DNA of 64,000 bases from Symbiodinium natans (lineage: Eukaryota; Sar; Dinophyceae; Suessiales; Symbiodiniaceae), in assembly GCA_905221605.1 (NCBI GenBank), contig CAJNDS010000280.1, forward strand, positions 908,357-972,356, in the 5' to 3' direction. Numbering within the stretch: the stretch's first letter is position 1; every line of letters starts with the position of its first letter. The position numbers were made by a program, and so were the translations under genes. Under the pieces are notes generated by a model. It saw only the letters and a list, made by a program, of their open reading frames with translations, was not told the DNA's origin and did no database searches. Shown here one piece after another: positions 63,948 through 64,000 of this stretch.

Positions 63948-64000
<53 letters not shown>
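61998..64000. repeat. Telomere-repeat mosaic to the window end
   Basis: Main arrays: 62040-62110 (TTTATAGGG 9-mers), 62595-62680 (CCCTAAA), 62755-62845 (TTAGGGC), 63068-63125, 63247-63390 (CCCTAAA with a CCCGAAG block), 63484-63510 and 63763-63815. The unique island 62380-62460 has no supported gene. 63600-63700 is AT-rich. The window ends inside a TC microsatellite (63930-64000). Confidence 0.85.
63930..64000. repeat. (TC)n microsatellite
   Basis: About 70 bp of TC with rare C and A changes, running to the window edge, so its full length is not known. Confidence 0.95.

Overview
This is nuclear DNA from a eukaryote, most likely a dinoflagellate. No bacterial genes, rRNA, tRNA or CRISPR were found. 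Three things point to a dinoflagellate. The telomere-type heptamer TTTAGGG (CCCTAAA on the other strand) is spread through almost the whole window. The one multi-exon gene that can be modelled has introns that end AG and are followed by G, with GT, GA or GC as donors, as described for dinoflagellates. All coding-like pieces read on the + strand, which fits long one-way gene arrays. The species cannot be named from the sequence.

Layout. 1-3080 is an AT-rich satellite of about 175 bp units whose orientation flips near 1445. From 3115 to about 63810 the window is a mosaic: unique islands of 50-300 bp separated by roughly two hundred short telomere-like arrays in both orientations. Many islands are recurring short exon-like pieces: an 85-nt exon type, a 73-nt exon type, a third ending VLHLGKLS, and WW-domain exons with Pro/Gln-rich tails. 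Others are small elements with terminal inverted repeats (MITE- or introner-like, families A-L here). 23.2-25.9 kb is a stack of four unrelated minisatellites. 46.9-51.0 kb is the longest stretch largely free of telomere repeats. 55.9-56.7 kb is a 54-bp tandem array that carries telomere motifs inside its unit.

The best gene is 58158-60402 (+), about 646 aa, of unknown function. Its five exons join in phase if four short introns (83, 56, 48, 116 bp) are removed. One intron is a TIR element, one is associated with a second TIR element, and one is made only of TTTAGGG repeats. A WW domain is split between 54465-54510 and 55535-55602 and becomes whole when a GC-AG intron rich in telomere repeats is removed.

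The main biological reading is that telomere-type repeats and small inverted-repeat elements have filled the introns and intergenic DNA here. Telomere arrays also lie inside copies of small elements, sit at both ends of two long palindromes, and in one case are flanked by an 11-bp direct repeat, which suggests insertion at breaks. All gene models are by eye; long homopolymers (G31, C27, T10) and the palindromes mean that some local errors in the sequence are possible.
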